Assembly (NCBI RefSeq): GCF_002086795.1
Contig: NZ_MVIM01000004.1
Location: forward strand, 62,001 to 126,000
Reading direction: 5' to 3'
Source of the DNA: Mycolicibacterium tusciae
GTDB taxonomy: Bacteria > Actinomycetota > Actinomycetes > Mycobacteriales > Mycobacteriaceae
DNA: 64,000 nucleotides
The notes beneath the pieces were generated by a model. That model was not told the DNA's origin and ran no database searches. It saw only the letters and a program-made list of their open reading frames with translations. Positions 35,195 through 44,299 of the stretch are shown in pieces (positions within the stretch are counted from its first letter, which is position 1; the number at the start of each line of letters is the position of its first letter). Both the position numbers and the translations under genes were made by a program.

Positions 35195-38050
35195 GTGGCC
35201 GACGATGCCCATACCGAAGCCCTATCAGAAGAGTCGCAGCCCGCGGAGGACGCTCAGCCCCAGGGGCTGACCGCCCAGCCGCCCGCTGAGGCCGATCCCG
35301 GCATCGGTGCGGACGCTGTCGCAGACGACGTTGCCCCTGAGGACGTCGACGCGCAGGAGTCCGAGGACGGCGGGTCCGAGGACACTGCGGCCGCGCCGCC
35401 TACTGCGACCGGCGGCGACGAGCCGTCCGACGAGACCGGCGGCGACGAGACCGGCGGCGACGAGGCGATACCGGAGGCCGCCCAGCAGCACGTGCCTGAG
35501 CGCGCCCACTACCAGCCGCTGTTCATGGCGCCCCAGCCGATTCGGGTCGAATACGACTCCGAAGACGACGACGATGACGACGACGAAGACAGCGACGACT
35601 CCGGCTCGGATTCCGACGACGAGCAGTCTGATCGGCCGGCGGCGCGCCGCCGACGCCGAGGCCGTCGTGGCCGTGGACGGGGCCGCGGCGAACAGAACGG
35701 TGACGACTCTGACGAAGGTGAGTCCGACGGTCGCAGCCAGGACTCCGGCGACGATTCCGATGACTCCGATGATTCCGATGACTCCGACGACGACAGCGGC
35801 GATGACGACAGTGCGGGCGGTGAAGGCGGCACACGTCGCCGTCGCCGGCGCCGGCGCCGCAAGTCCGGCCCCGGGGACGACAGCGACGGCGGATCCTCGG
35901 ACGACCCGCCGAACACCGTGGTCCACGAGCGCGAGCCGCGTAAGTCCGGCCGCGGCGACAAGTCAGGCAAGTCCGGCGACGGCGAGATTCAGGGCATAAA
36001 CGGATCGACCCGGCTGGAGGCCAAGCGGCAGCGCCGTCGTGACGGACGCGACGCCGGCCGCCGCAGGCCGCCGATCCTGAGCGAGGCGGAGTTCCTCGCC
36101 CGGCGCGAAGCCGTCGAGCGGATGATGGTCGTGCGCGACAAGGTCCGCACCGAACCACCACACGAGGGTGCGCGCTACACGCAGATCGCGGTACTCGAAG
36201 ACGGCGTCGTCGTCGAACATTTCGTGACGTCGGCGGCGTCGGCATCGCTGGTCGGCAACATCTATCTGGGCATCGTGCAGAACGTGCTGCCGTCGATGGA
36301 GGCCGCGTTCGTCGACATCGGGCGCGGTCGCAACGGCGTGCTCTACGCAGGCGAAGTGAACTGGGAGGCAGCGGGTCTCGGCGGCGCAGCCCGCAAGATC
36401 GAGCAGGCTCTCAAGCCCGGCGACTATGTCGTCGTGCAGGTCAGCAAGGACCCGGTCGGGCACAAGGGCGCCCGGTTGACCACGCAGGTTTCGCTGGCCG
36501 GTCGCTACCTCGTCTACGTGCCAGGCGCATCGTCCACCGGGATCAGCCGCAAGTTGCCCGACACCGAACGGCAGCGGCTCAAGGAGATCCTGCGCGAGGT
36601 CGTGCCATCCGATGCGGGCGTGATCATCCGCACCGCGTCTGAGGGGGTCAAAGAAGAGGACATCCGCACCGACGTCAACCGGTTGCAGGAACGCTGGACG
36701 CAGATCGAGCAACGAGCAACCGAAACCAAGAAGAAGGCGGCAGGCGCCGCCGTCGCGCTCTACGAAGAGCCCGACGTGCTCGTGAAGGTCATCCGCGACC
36801 TGTTCAACGAGGACTTCACCGGTCTCATCGTCTCCGGCGACGAGGCCTGGAACACCATCAACGAATACGTGAATTCGGTAGCGCCCGAGCTCGTTCCGCG
36901 GATGAGCAAGTACGAGACCGCCGCCCCCGACGGCCCTGACGTGTTCGCCGTGCACCGCATTGACGAGCAGCTGGCCAAGGCCATGGACCGCAAGGTGTGG
37001 CTGCCGTCCGGTGGAACATTGGTCATCGATCGCACCGAGGCCATGACGGTGGTCGACGTGAACACCGGCAAGTTCACCGGCTCGGGGGGAAACCTGGAGC
37101 AGACCGTCACCCGCAACAACCTCGAGGCCGCCGAGGAGATCGTCCGCCAGCTGAGGCTGCGCGATATCGGCGGCATCGTGGTCATCGACTTCATCGACAT
37201 GGTGTTGGAATCCAACCGCGATCTCGTGCTGCGGCGGCTGACCGAAGCACTGGCGCGCGACCGCACCCGGCACCAGGTTTCGGAGGTGACGTCGCTCGGT
37301 TTGGTGCAGCTGACGCGAAAGAAGTTGGGTACCGGGCTGATCGAGGCCTTCTCGACGACCTGCACGGAATGTGCCGGCAGGGGAATCCTGCTGCACGGCG
37401 ACCCCGTCGACTCGACCTCCAACGGCGGCCGCAAGGCGGAGACGTCCGGCCGTCGGGGCAAGCGCGGCAAGCGCGGCGCTAAGACCGAGGACGTCCCCGT
37501 CGCCAAGGTGCCTTCGCATCCCGCCGGCGAGCATCCGATGTTCAAGGCGATGGCCGCAGCCAATGGTCGGCATGAGGACGACGAGGAGGAGACGGACTCG
37601 GAGACCTCTCCCGAGGAAGTCGCCGAAGTCGATTCGGAGACCATCCGTCAAGCCGTCGCCGAGGCCCCCGGGGAGGATTCGGAAGAGGACTTCGACGACA
37701 CGGACGACGACACCGACGAAGATTCGGATGACGAGTCCGATGAGGACGACATCGACCTGGATGACGACGAGGACGACGAGGACGACGACGATATCGAGGT
37801 CATCGGCTCTGACTCCGACGACGATGAGGACGACGACGAGGACTCCGACGATTCCGAGGACGACGACTCACTCGAGGACGACGACGATGAGGACTCCGAC
37901 GACGAGGACTTCGAGGATGACGAGGACTCCGATGACGAGGACGACGAGGACTTCGACGAGCCCGAACCGGCTCACGTCGTCGTTCCGGCCGGTCGGCACC
38001 GTCGCCGCGCGGCCGCCAGGCCTGCGGGACCGCCGATCAACGAGGACTGA
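35195..38050 (+). CDS. rne: Ribonuclease E/G
   Basis: Essential endoribonuclease of mRNA decay and rRNA processing, 951 residues. The catalytic core (about 300-740) has an S1-like part (AAFVDIGRGRNGVLYAGEV), the metal-binding Asp621 (VVDVNTGKFTG) and Asp665 (VIDFIDM), and the zinc-link Cys723-x2-Cys726 (CTECAGRG). Both ends are low-complexity: the N-terminus has Asp/Ser runs and Arg-rich blocks (ARRRRRGRRGRGRGRG). The C-terminal 160 residues are almost all Asp, Glu and Ser before a short basic end. The GTG at 35195 follows AAAGGAGA perfectly; the frame opens earlier at 35150. Orthologue of Rv2444c. Confidence 0.96.
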   Translation: MADDAHTEALSEESQPAEDAQPQGLTAQPPAEADPGIGADAVADDVAPEDVDAQESEDGGSEDTAAAPPTATGGDEPSDETGGDETGGDEAIPEAAQQHVPERAHYQPLFMAPQPIRVEYDSEDDDDDDDEDSDDSGSDSDDEQSDRPAARRRRRGRRGRGRGRGEQNGDDSDEGESDGRSQDSGDDSDDSDDSDDSDDDSGDDDSAGGEGGTRRRRRRRRRKSGPGDDSDGGSSDDPPNTVVHEREPRKSGRGDKSGKSGDGEIQGINGSTRLEAKRQRRRDGRDAGRRRPPILSEAEFLARREAVERMMVVRDKVRTEPPHEGARYTQIAVLEDGVVVEHFVTSAASASLVGNIYLGIVQNVLPSMEAAFVDIGRGRNGVLYAGEVNWEAAGLGGAARKIEQALKPGDYVVVQVSKDPVGHKGARLTTQVSLAGRYLVYVPGASSTGISRKLPDTERQRLKEILREVVPSDAGVIIRTASEGVKEEDIRTDVNRLQERWTQIEQRATETKKKAAGAAVALYEEPDVLVKVIRDLFNEDFTGLIVSGDEAWNTINEYVNSVAPELVPRMSKYETAAPDGPDVFAVHRIDEQLAKAMDRKVWLPSGGTLVIDRTEAMTVVDVNTGKFTGSGGNLEQTVTRNNLEAAEEIVRQLRLRDIGGIVVIDFIDMVLESNRDLVLRRLTEALARDRTRHQVSEVTSLGLVQLTRKKLGTGLIEAFSTTCTECAGRGILLHGDPVDSTSNGGRKAETSGRRGKRGKRGAKTEDVPVAKVPSHPAGEHPMFKAMAAANGRHEDDEEETDSETSPEEVAEVDSETIRQAVAEAPGEDSEEDFDDTDDDTDEDSDDESDEDDIDLDDDEDDEDDDDIEVIGSDSDDDEDDDEDSDDSEDDDSLEDDDDEDSDDEDFEDDEDSDDEDDEDFDEPEPAHVVVPAGRHRRRAAARPAGPPINED

Positions 38051-38089
38051 CCGCACGCGCTGACCTGGGGTGGCGTGACCTGCGGTGAT

Positions 38090-38119
38090 TTGACCCTCGC
38101 CGCGCGACTCAAGTAATCT
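38090..38119 (+). promoter_or_regulatory. Promoter of rplU-rpmA
   Basis: TTGACC (38090-38095) and TAATCT (38114-38119) are separated by 18 nt. This is the clearest -35/-10 pair in the window. The -10 lies inside the inverted repeat CTCAAG-TAAT-CTTGAG (38108-38123), which could be an operator. The leader downstream is about 100 nt and has a stem GGCC-TAC-GGCC extended by GCCA/TGGC (38132-38152). Confidence 0.65.
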
Positions 38120-38227
38120 TGAGCAGTTGTCGCCAGGCCTACGGCCGGTGGCCATGAAAGACCCAGCAACCCAGACATGCGCAGCCACCAGTAGCGCGCG
38201 CCCGGAGACGAGAAGAAGAAGGACCTG

Positions 38228-38551
38228 ATGGCAGGCGATAAGGCCACGTACGCGATCGTCAAGACCGGCGGCAAGCAGTACAAAGTCGCGGTTGGCGACG
38301 TGGTGAAGGTCGAGAAGATCGAGGCCGAGGCCGGCGCGAGCGTGTCGCTGCCCGTGGCCCTGGTGGTCGACGGTGCGAAGGTGACCACCGACGTGAAGGC
38401 GCTGGAGAAGGTCGCCGTCACCGGTGAGGTGCTCGAGCACACCAAGGGTCCCAAGATCCGCATCCACAAGTTCAAGAACAAGACCGGCTATCACAAGCGG
38501 CAGGGTCACCGTCAGCAGCTGACGGTCCTCAAGGTCACCGGAATCAAGTAG
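38228..38551 (+). CDS. rplU: 50S ribosomal protein bL21
   Basis: Large-subunit ribosomal protein, 107 residues. The typical start [13 protein letters not shown] and the rRNA-binding end [20 protein letters not shown] are clear. The ATG at 38228 follows a GAAGAAGAAGGA purine-rich site. rpmA begins 13 nt downstream in the same operon. Orthologue of Rv2442c. Confidence 0.98.
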   Translation: MAGDKATYAIVKTGGKQYKVAVGDVVKVEKIEAEAGASVSLPVALVVDGAKVTTDVKALEKVAVTGEVLEHTKGPKIRIHKFKNKTGYHKRQGHRQQLTVLKVTGIK

Positions 38552-38564
38552 TAGGAGGCGACAC

Positions 38565-38831
38565 ATGGCACACAAGAAGGGCGCTTCCAGCTCACGTAAC
38601 GGTCGCGACTCAGCCGCCCAGCGGCTCGGCGTCAAGCGTTTCGGCGGCCAGATCGTCAAGGCCGGCGAGATTTTGGTGCGGCAGCGGGGTACTCATTTCC
38701 ACCCCGGCACTAACGTCGGGCGGGGCGGCGACGACACGTTGTTCGCCACGGCTCCCGGTGCCGTCACGTTCGGCACAAAGCGTGGCCGCAAGACGGTCAG
38801 CGTCGTGCGACCGGTCGCTTCGGAGGCCTAA
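38565..38831 (+). CDS. rpmA: 50S ribosomal protein bL27
   Basis: Large-subunit protein near the peptidyl transferase centre, 88 residues, starting [15 protein letters not shown] with [23 protein letters not shown]. The ATG follows GTAGGAGGCG. There is no N-terminal cleavable extension of the Firmicutes type. Orthologue of Rv2441c. A long inverted repeat separates it from obgE. Confidence 0.98.
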   Translation: MAHKKGASSSRNGRDSAAQRLGVKRFGGQIVKAGEILVRQRGTHFHPGTNVGRGGDDTLFATAPGAVTFGTKRGRKTVSVVRPVASEA

Positions 38832-38845
38832 CTTCCTGCCGCGAA

Positions 38846-38893
38846 TGTGAAGCTACTGCGAATTCTCGGCTGAATTCTCGCAGTAGCTTCACA
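38846..38893. repeat. Long inverted repeat between rpmA and obgE
   Basis: The 16-base arm TGTGAAGCTACTGCGA (38846-38861) is repeated as an exact reverse complement at 38878-38893, with a 16-nt loop. The loop region itself contains two GAATTCTCG direct repeats, and GAATTC can extend the stem with a 2-nt bulge. It may terminate rplU-rpmA transcription or be a dispersed palindromic element. obgE starts 21 nt later with its own ribosome-binding site (AAAGGAAG). Confidence 0.75.
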
Positions 38894-38914
38894 CTCGTAG
38901 GGAAAGGAAGTCCG

Positions 38915-40360
38915 ATGCCCCGGTTCGTCGACCGTGTCGTGATTCACGCGAAGGCGGGCAACGGCGGGAACGGCTGCGCGTCGGTTCATCGTGAGAAGTT
39001 CAAACCACTCGGCGGACCCGACGGCGGAAACGGCGGACGCGGCGGCAGCGTCGTGCTGGTCGTCGACCCGCAGGTGCACACCCTGCTCGACTTCCACTTC
39101 CACCCCCATGTCGATGCGCCGTCCGGCAAGCAGGGCATGGGCGGCAACCGCGACGGGGCCGCAGGCGCCGACCTCGAGGTCAAGGTGCCCGACGGGACCG
39201 TCGTGCTCGACGAGAAGGGCCGGCTGCTCGCCGACCTGGTCGGCGCGGGCACCCGCTTCGACGCCGCGGCAGGCGGGCGCGGCGGGCTCGGCAACGCCGC
39301 ATTGGCGTCTCGCGCGCGCAAAGCGCCGGGATTCGCGCTGCTCGGAGAGAAGGGCCAGGTCCGCGACCTCACCCTGGAATTGAAGACGGTTGCGGATGTA
39401 GGGCTGGTCGGATTCCCGTCAGCTGGTAAGTCGTCGCTCGTCTCGGCGATCTCGGCGGCCAAGCCCAAGATCGCCGATTACCCGTTCACCACGCTGACGC
39501 CCAACTTGGGCGTGGTGTCGGCGGGGGAGAACACCTTCACCGTCGCCGACGTTCCCGGCCTGATTCCTGGGGCATCGGAGGGACGTGGTCTGGGACTCGA
39601 ATTCCTGCGGCACATCGAGCGATGCGCGGTCTTGGTGCACGTCGTCGACTGCGCGACGCTGGAACCCGGCCGTGATCCGGTATCCGACATCGAGGCACTG
39701 GAAGCCGAGTTGGCCGCGTACACCCCGACGCTGCAGGGTGATACGACCCTGGGCGACCTGGCGTCCCGGCCGCGCGCGGTGGTGCTCAACAAGATCGACG
39801 TGCCGGAAGCGCGCGAGCTCGCCGACTTCGTCCGCGAGGAAGTCATCCGCAGGTTCGGCTGGCCGGTATTCGAGGTGTCGACGGTGTCGCGAGAAGGATT
39901 GCGGCCGTTGACGTTTGCGCTGTGGGACATGGTGGCCGAATATCTTAAGGCGCAGCCTGCCGCCGTGCCCCGCAGGCCGGTGATCCGGCCGATCCCGGTG
40001 AACGAGAGCGGCTTCACTGTGGAGTCCGACGGTGAGGGCGGTTTCGTCGTACGCGGTGCGCGGCCCGAACGGTGGATCGCCCAAACGGATTTCACCAATG
40101 ACGAGGCCGTCGGCTACCTCGGCGACCGGCTGGCACGGCTCGGCGTGGAGGACGAACTGTTGCGCCTGGGCGCCAAGCCGGGCTGCGCGGTCACCATCGG
40201 CGACATGACGTTCGATTGGGAACCGCAGACGCCCGCGGGTGTCGACCTGCCGTTGTCCGGTCGCGGAACCGACGTGCGGTTGGAGCAGACGGATCGGCCA
40301 GGCGCCTCTGAGCGAAAGGCCGCCCGCCGCGAGCGACGCAGACCCGGCGGTGATTCGTGA
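38915..40360 (+). CDS. obgE: Obg-family GTPase
   Basis: GTPase involved in ribosome assembly and stress control, 481 residues. The glycine-rich Obg domain is at 1-157 ([19 protein letters not shown]). The G domain has P-loop GFPSAGKSS (166-174), DVPGLIPGA (G3) and NKID (G4). A C-terminal OCT domain (about 350-430) precedes a basic tail. The GTG of proB overlaps its stop. Orthologue of Rv2440c. Confidence 0.97.
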   Translation: MPRFVDRVVIHAKAGNGGNGCASVHREKFKPLGGPDGGNGGRGGSVVLVVDPQVHTLLDFHFHPHVDAPSGKQGMGGNRDGAAGADLEVKVPDGTVVLDEKGRLLADLVGAGTRFDAAAGGRGGLGNAALASRARKAPGFALLGEKGQVRDLTLELKTVADVGLVGFPSAGKSSLVSAISAAKPKIADYPFTTLTPNLGVVSAGENTFTVADVPGLIPGASEGRGLGLEFLRHIERCAVLVHVVDCATLEPGRDPVSDIEALEAELAAYTPTLQGDTTLGDLASRPRAVVLNKIDVPEARELADFVREEVIRRFGWPVFEVSTVSREGLRPLTFALWDMVAEYLKAQPAAVPRRPVIRPIPVNESGFTVESDGEGGFVVRGARPERWIAQTDFTNDEAVGYLGDRLARLGVEDELLRLGAKPGCAVTIGDMTFDWEPQTPAGVDLPLSGRGTDVRLEQTDRPGASERKAARRERRRPGGDS

Positions 40361-41454
40361 CCCACCGGGAGAGCATCCGGACCGCACGAAGCGTCGTCGT
40401 CAAGATCGGCACCACCGCGCTGACCACGCCATCCGGGGTCTTCGACGTGGCCCGGCTGGCGACGCTGGCCGACGCGATCGAGGCCCGCATGAAGGCCGGT
40501 TCTGACGTGGTGATCGTGTCGTCGGGTGCGATCGCCGCCGGTATCGAACCGCTCAAGCTGTCCAGACGGCCCGCCGATCTGGCCACCAAACAGGCGGCTG
40601 CCAGCGTCGGACAGGTGGCGTTGGTCAACGCGTGGAATGCGGCGTTCGCCCGTTACAACCGCACCGTCGGACAGGTGCTGTTGACCGCGCACGACATCTC
40701 GATGCGGGTGCAGCACACCAACGCTCAGCGCACGCTGGACCGTCTGCGCGCGCTGCATGCCGTCGCGATCGTCAACGAGAACGACACCGTTGCCACCAAC
40801 GAGATCCGGTTCGGTGACAACGACCGGCTCTCCGCGCTGGTCGCGCACCTCGTCGGGGCCGACGCGTTGGTGCTGTTGTCCGATATCGACGGCCTGTACG
40901 ACTCCGACCCGCGAAAGGGTAACGCGCGCTTCATCTCCGAGGTGTCCGGCCCTGACGACCTCGAAGGGGTCGTCGCGGGACGCAGTAGCCATCTGGGTAC
41001 CGGCGGGATGGCGTCGAAGCTGTCGTCGGCGCTGCTGGCTGCCGATGCCGGAGTTCCGGTGTTGTTGGCCGCGGCGAGCGATGCCGCCACCGCGCTGGTC
41101 GACGCATCGGTCGGCACTGTGTTCGCTCCGCGACCCGAACGCATGTCGGCGCGCAGGTTCTGGGTCCGCTACGCCGCCGAGGCTTCCGGGGCGCTGACGC
41201 TCGACGACGGCGCGGTGCGAGCCGTCGTCAAGCAGCGACGGTCGCTGCTGCCCGCGGGTATCACCGCGGTGTCAGGCCGCTTCTTCGGCGGCGATGTCGT
41301 CGAGTTGCGGTCACACGACGCGACGATGGTGGCGCGGGGCGTGGTGGCCTATGACCACGCGGAGTTGGCCACGATGCTGGGCCGGTCGACGTCGGATTTG
41401 CCCGCCGAGATGCGCCGTCCCGCGGTCCACGCCGACGACTTAGTCGCCGTCTAA
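40357..41454 (+). CDS. proB: Glutamate 5-kinase
   Basis: First enzyme of proline synthesis, 365 residues. The amino-acid kinase domain shows [40 protein letters not shown] and GTGGMASKL, and a C-terminal PUA domain is present (about 280-355). The GTG at 40357 overlaps the obgE stop. proA, the next enzyme, is 8 kb away in this genome, as in other mycobacteria. Orthologue of Rv2439c. Confidence 0.97.
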   Translation: MTHRESIRTARSVVVKIGTTALTTPSGVFDVARLATLADAIEARMKAGSDVVIVSSGAIAAGIEPLKLSRRPADLATKQAAASVGQVALVNAWNAAFARYNRTVGQVLLTAHDISMRVQHTNAQRTLDRLRALHAVAIVNENDTVATNEIRFGDNDRLSALVAHLVGADALVLLSDIDGLYDSDPRKGNARFISEVSGPDDLEGVVAGRSSHLGTGGMASKLSSALLAADAGVPVLLAAASDAATALVDASVGTVFAPRPERMSARRFWVRYAAEASGALTLDDGAVRAVVKQRRSLLPAGITAVSGRFFGGDVVELRSHDATMVARGVVAYDHAELATMLGRSTSDLPAEMRRPAVHADDLVAV

Positions 41455-41456
41455 CT

Positions 41457-41509
41457 GCGATTTGTGCACGATCAGGAGCGGTGAGCGCTCCAATTCGTGC
41501 ACAAATCGC
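41457..41509. repeat. Nested inverted repeat between proB and the convergent gene
   Basis: The outer 15-base arms, GCGATTTGTGCACGA and its exact reverse complement, enclose an inner 6-bp hairpin GGAGCG-GTGAG-CGCTCC. It begins 2 nt after the proB stop and touches the stop codon of the convergent gene. It can terminate both genes. The core TGTGCACG...CGTGCACA recurs at 47956-47996. Confidence 0.75.
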
Positions 41510-42171
41510 TAGTGGAGGCGGGCTTGCAGCTTGGACAGCATCGACTTGATCTGCTCGGCCCGCTCGTCGGCGTCCTGAATGACGTCGTCCTCCGCGGGCA
41601 CCACGTTCACACCGTTTGCCTGTGCCGTCGCCTCGAAGCACGCACGCACCGCGGGGTCGGCCAGTATCAAGGCGGCGAGCATGCCCGGCGCGAGCTCTCG
41701 GGAGCGCAACATGCCGGGGTACTGCACTTCGGCGGGTATGCGAATGTCCATTGCGCCGCCCTCGAGCTGCTGTTTCGCGGCGGCCAGCAGCAGCGTGAGC
41801 GCCGCGCGCGAGATGGCGCCGATCACTTTTCTGCGGAACGGGAACCACGGCACCGGCAGCCTGTCGATCTGGCTGTCCAGGCCGCCGGTGAACATGTACT
41901 CGATGAGGCTGCGGGTGCGCACCTCTTCGACGTCGGCCCACTCGACTTTGTCGCCGTCGAACTCGACGGTGTCTTCGCTGATCGCGACGCCACCGAAGTA
42001 GTTGAGCTTGCGGACCAGTCCGCGCAGCTTGCTCGGCGTCAACGAGTGATTCGCGATCATGTCGCCGACGTCCAGGGCCCATCGGCCGGATACGGGTCCG
42101 GAATCGGGCCGGTGGCTCTCTAGCAGCGACTGCAGCCAGGAGGCGTCGTCGTCTTGCGTGTCTGTGGACAC
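41509..42171 (-). CDS. Conserved hypothetical protein
   Basis: A 220-residue protein I do not recognise as a named family. It is mostly soluble, with a hydrophobic stretch FRRKVIGAISRAALTLLLAAA in the middle and acidic patches. The start is GTG at 42171, 8 nt after the sirtuin stop, so the two may share a transcript. No catalytic motif is evident. The sequence composition matches the host. Confidence 0.75.
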   Translation of the reverse strand: MSTDTQDDDASWLQSLLESHRPDSGPVSGRWALDVGDMIANHSLTPSKLRGLVRKLNYFGGVAISEDTVEFDGDKVEWADVEEVRTRSLIEYMFTGGLDSQIDRLPVPWFPFRRKVIGAISRAALTLLLAAAKQQLEGGAMDIRIPAEVQYPGMLRSRELAPGMLAALILADPAVRACFEATAQANGVNVVPAEDDVIQDADERAEQIKSMLSKLQARLH

Positions 42172-42179
42172 CAGCTCAT

Positions 42180-43016
42180 CTAAGCGGAGTTGGCGACGGT
42201 GGGCAGTTCATCGGCCAGCAGCGCGAGCAGCTCCGAGCAGCCGGCGTCGATCTTGACCGTCGCATGGTCGTCGCCGCGTGTGCGTCCCCGGTTGATGATC
42301 GCGACCGGGATACCCAGCGACGTCGCATGACGAACGAACCGGAAACCCGAGTAGACCGTCAGCGACGACCCCGCAACCAGCAGGGCATCCGCCTCTTCGA
42401 CGAGTGAATACGCTTGTTCCACTCGCTCTTTGGGCACATTCTCACCGAAGTAGACGATGTCGGGCTTGAGCATGCCGTCGCAGCGGGGACAGTCGACGAT
42501 CGTGAACGTCGCGGTGTCGCCGACGACCGCGTCCGCGTCCGGGGCCACCGCGATGCCGCCCACCGCCTCGGCCCGCTCGAGGAAGCCCGGGTTGGCCGCT
42601 TCCAGAAGTTCGGCGAGCGCGGCGCGCGGCATCGTGAAACCGCAGTCCAGGCAGATCACGCCGGCGTAGGTGCCGTGCAAGTTGACGATGTTGCGGCTGC
42701 CGGCCTTGGTGTGCAGGAGGTCGACGTTCTGGGTGATCAGCCCGGACACGACGCCCGCGCGTTCGAGTGCGGCCAGCGACCGATGCCCGGCATTGGGCAT
42801 CGTCTCGTGCATGCGGCGCCAGCCGATGTGGTTGCGCGTCCAGTAGCGCTGCCGGAACCCGCGGTCGGACGTGAACTGCCGAATGGTCATCGGGTTGCTC
42901 GGCGGCGAATCGGGTCCGCGGTAGTCGGGAATCCCGGAATCCGTGGACATCCCCGCTCCGGTGAGCACCGCGACCCGACGACCTCTCAGCAGGCCTACGA
43001 GCTCGGGCGCGTCCAC
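42180..43016 (-). CDS. Sir2-family NAD-dependent protein deacylase
   Basis: A 278-residue sirtuin that uses NAD+ to remove acyl groups from lysine, releasing nicotinamide. It has GAGMSTDSGIPDYRG (20-34) for NAD, TQNVDLLH (95-102), catalytic His114 (NLHGT) and four zinc cysteines (Cys122, Cys125, Cys176, Cys179). The start is GTG at 43016. It lies between the hypothetical protein and Hsp20. Two NAD biosynthesis genes (nadE, nadD) are in the same window. Confidence 0.93.
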   Translation of the reverse strand: MDAPELVGLLRGRRVAVLTGAGMSTDSGIPDYRGPDSPPSNPMTIRQFTSDRGFRQRYWTRNHIGWRRMHETMPNAGHRSLAALERAGVVSGLITQNVDLLHTKAGSRNIVNLHGTYAGVICLDCGFTMPRAALAELLEAANPGFLERAEAVGGIAVAPDADAVVGDTATFTIVDCPRCDGMLKPDIVYFGENVPKERVEQAYSLVEEADALLVAGSSLTVYSGFRFVRHATSLGIPVAIINRGRTRGDDHATVKIDAGCSELLALLADELPTVANSA

Positions 43017-43031
43017 CCCGTCCAGGGTAGT

Positions 43032-43595
43032 TCAGCCGGCGGGCTGCTCCTGATTCTCGCTGGCCGGGAGCTCAGCCTGCGCATCGTCGTCGTGCTCGTC
43101 GTCGTCGTCATCATCATCGTCCTCGTCCTCGTCGACCAGGATCGTCTCGATGACCTCGACGTACTTCTCGACCGGCGCGTCGTCCGCCAGGGTGACGGAG
43201 ACGGTGAGGATGCCGCGGTCGTAGGTGGCGTGGACGTCGTCCTCGTCGGCGCCGACGGGCAGCGGGATGGTACGCGCGAACGATCCGTACGAGAACTCCG
43301 AACGACCGTCGGTGCCCGCCGACTGTGTGCGCTCGGCCTTGATCGTCAGCTCTCCGTCGCGGACGGTGACCTCGATGTCCTCGATCGGGTCGACTCCGGG
43401 AAGTTCGACACGAACCTCGTAGCGGCCGTCGCTGGTCTCGTCCTCCATGCGCAGCAGGTTGTTGTCGAAGAACGGCCGCAGACCAGCGATCGACGGCAGG
43501 CCGGAAAAGGTCGGAAAGCCAGGAAAAGGCCTGAAGAGTTCGGACAGCTCGAGGAGCAAGGGGTGTGACTGACGTCGCACGGCAAGCTTATTCAC
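43032..43595 (-). CDS. Hsp20/alpha-crystallin small heat-shock protein
   Basis: A 188-residue chaperone. The alpha-crystallin domain (about 55-145) shows YEVRVELPGVDPIEDIEVTV, GELTIKAERT, FSYGSFARTIPLP and ATYDRGILTVSV. The C-terminus ends in an unusual Asp-rich tail (an eight-Asp run plus Glu). The GTG at 43595 has a strong GGAGGA site 3 nt upstream. The longer frame lacks any ribosome-binding site. No HspR-type (HAIR) repeat was seen upstream. Confidence 0.9.
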   Translation of the reverse strand: MNKLAVRRQSHPLLLELSELFRPFPGFPTFSGLPSIAGLRPFFDNNLLRMEDETSDGRYEVRVELPGVDPIEDIEVTVRDGELTIKAERTQSAGTDGRSEFSYGSFARTIPLPVGADEDDVHATYDRGILTVSVTLADDAPVEKYVEVIETILVDEDEDDDDDDDDEHDDDAQAELPASENQEQPAG

Positions 43596-43716
43596 GATTC
43601 CTCCAGGTGGCGCGCGGGCGAAAGGTCGACGACTCACGATGCGCGACGCAGGAAAAATCGCCGGATCAGATGTGGTGCAGGTGGGCGAACGGAAGGCCAA
43701 CAACCCGGTCAACGCG

Positions 43717-44256
43717 TCAGCGCAGGCACTTCTCAGCCGGTACGAGCTCGGCGTGCATGTTCTTGTTCATCATGGTCAGCGCGGCATCCCCGAGTTCGGG
43801 ATCGATATGCGCCACGCAGTCCGGGGGGACGATGAACGAGAAATGCCGCACGTAGGCGTCGAGCGCGCTGTAGAGGATGCACTGTTCGGTCACCTGCCCG
43901 GTGATGATCAGCTGCTGGCACTTGAGCCGGCCGAGCAGGTAGTCCAGCGAGCTGGCGTAGAACGCACTGTGGCGCACCTTGGTGACTCGCAGACTGTCCT
44001 TTCCCGGCGCGATCGGTTTCACCAGCTCCGGGCGCTCCCCGTCGAGTGCGGCGCGAACGATGTCCTCGAAGTCTGCGGTGAAGTCGCCATAGTTGTCGTT
44101 GACGAAGATCACGTCGACGTCGTCTCGGCCGCGGGCCCGCGATATCAGCTCAGCCAACGGGTCGACGATCTTGGCGACATTGTCGGCCAGGGGTTCGGCA
44201 TCCTCGTGTTGATAGGTGTTCATCATGTCGATGACCAGCAGCGCAGTCTCACTCAT
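43717..44256 (-). CDS. Isochorismatase-like cysteine hydrolase
   Basis: A 179-residue hydrolase with the family's catalytic Asp10 (LLVIDMMN), a Lys near 93 (VTKVRHSAF) and Cys126 (GQVTEQCILYS). The metal-binding Asp-x-His motif of nicotinamidase PncA is absent (the region reads NDNYGD), so a PncA role is doubtful despite the divergent nadE next door. The ATG at 44256 was chosen; the longer frame enters the shared promoter. It is 43 nt from nadE. Confidence 0.87.
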   Translation of the reverse strand: MSETALLVIDMMNTYQHEDAEPLADNVAKIVDPLAELISRARGRDDVDVIFVNDNYGDFTADFEDIVRAALDGERPELVKPIAPGKDSLRVTKVRHSAFYASSLDYLLGRLKCQQLIITGQVTEQCILYSALDAYVRHFSFIVPPDCVAHIDPELGDAALTMMNKNMHAELVPAEKCLR

Positions 44257-44299
44257 GGGGACTTGCATACCCCGATCTGTTTTCGGGCAACAATGAAGC

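Noticed and set aside
35225..35926. Val/Ile-rich minus-strand frame in rne resembling a membrane protein
   Set aside because: It is the complement of the GAC/GAT/TCC codon repeats encoding Asp/Ser tracts, so the apparent hydrophobicity is an artefact.
37700..37980. Apparent tandem repeat in rne
   Set aside because: The repeated GAC/GAG triplets encode an acidic tail; there are no spacers or regular units, so it is not a CRISPR array or microsatellite of another kind.
43596..43716. HspR (HAIR) or CIRCE element upstream of Hsp20
   Set aside because: No CTTGAG-N-CTCAAG or CIRCE-like repeat found.
43717..44256. Nicotinamidase PncA
   Set aside because: The catalytic Cys and Asp are present but the metal-binding Asp-x-His motif is not.
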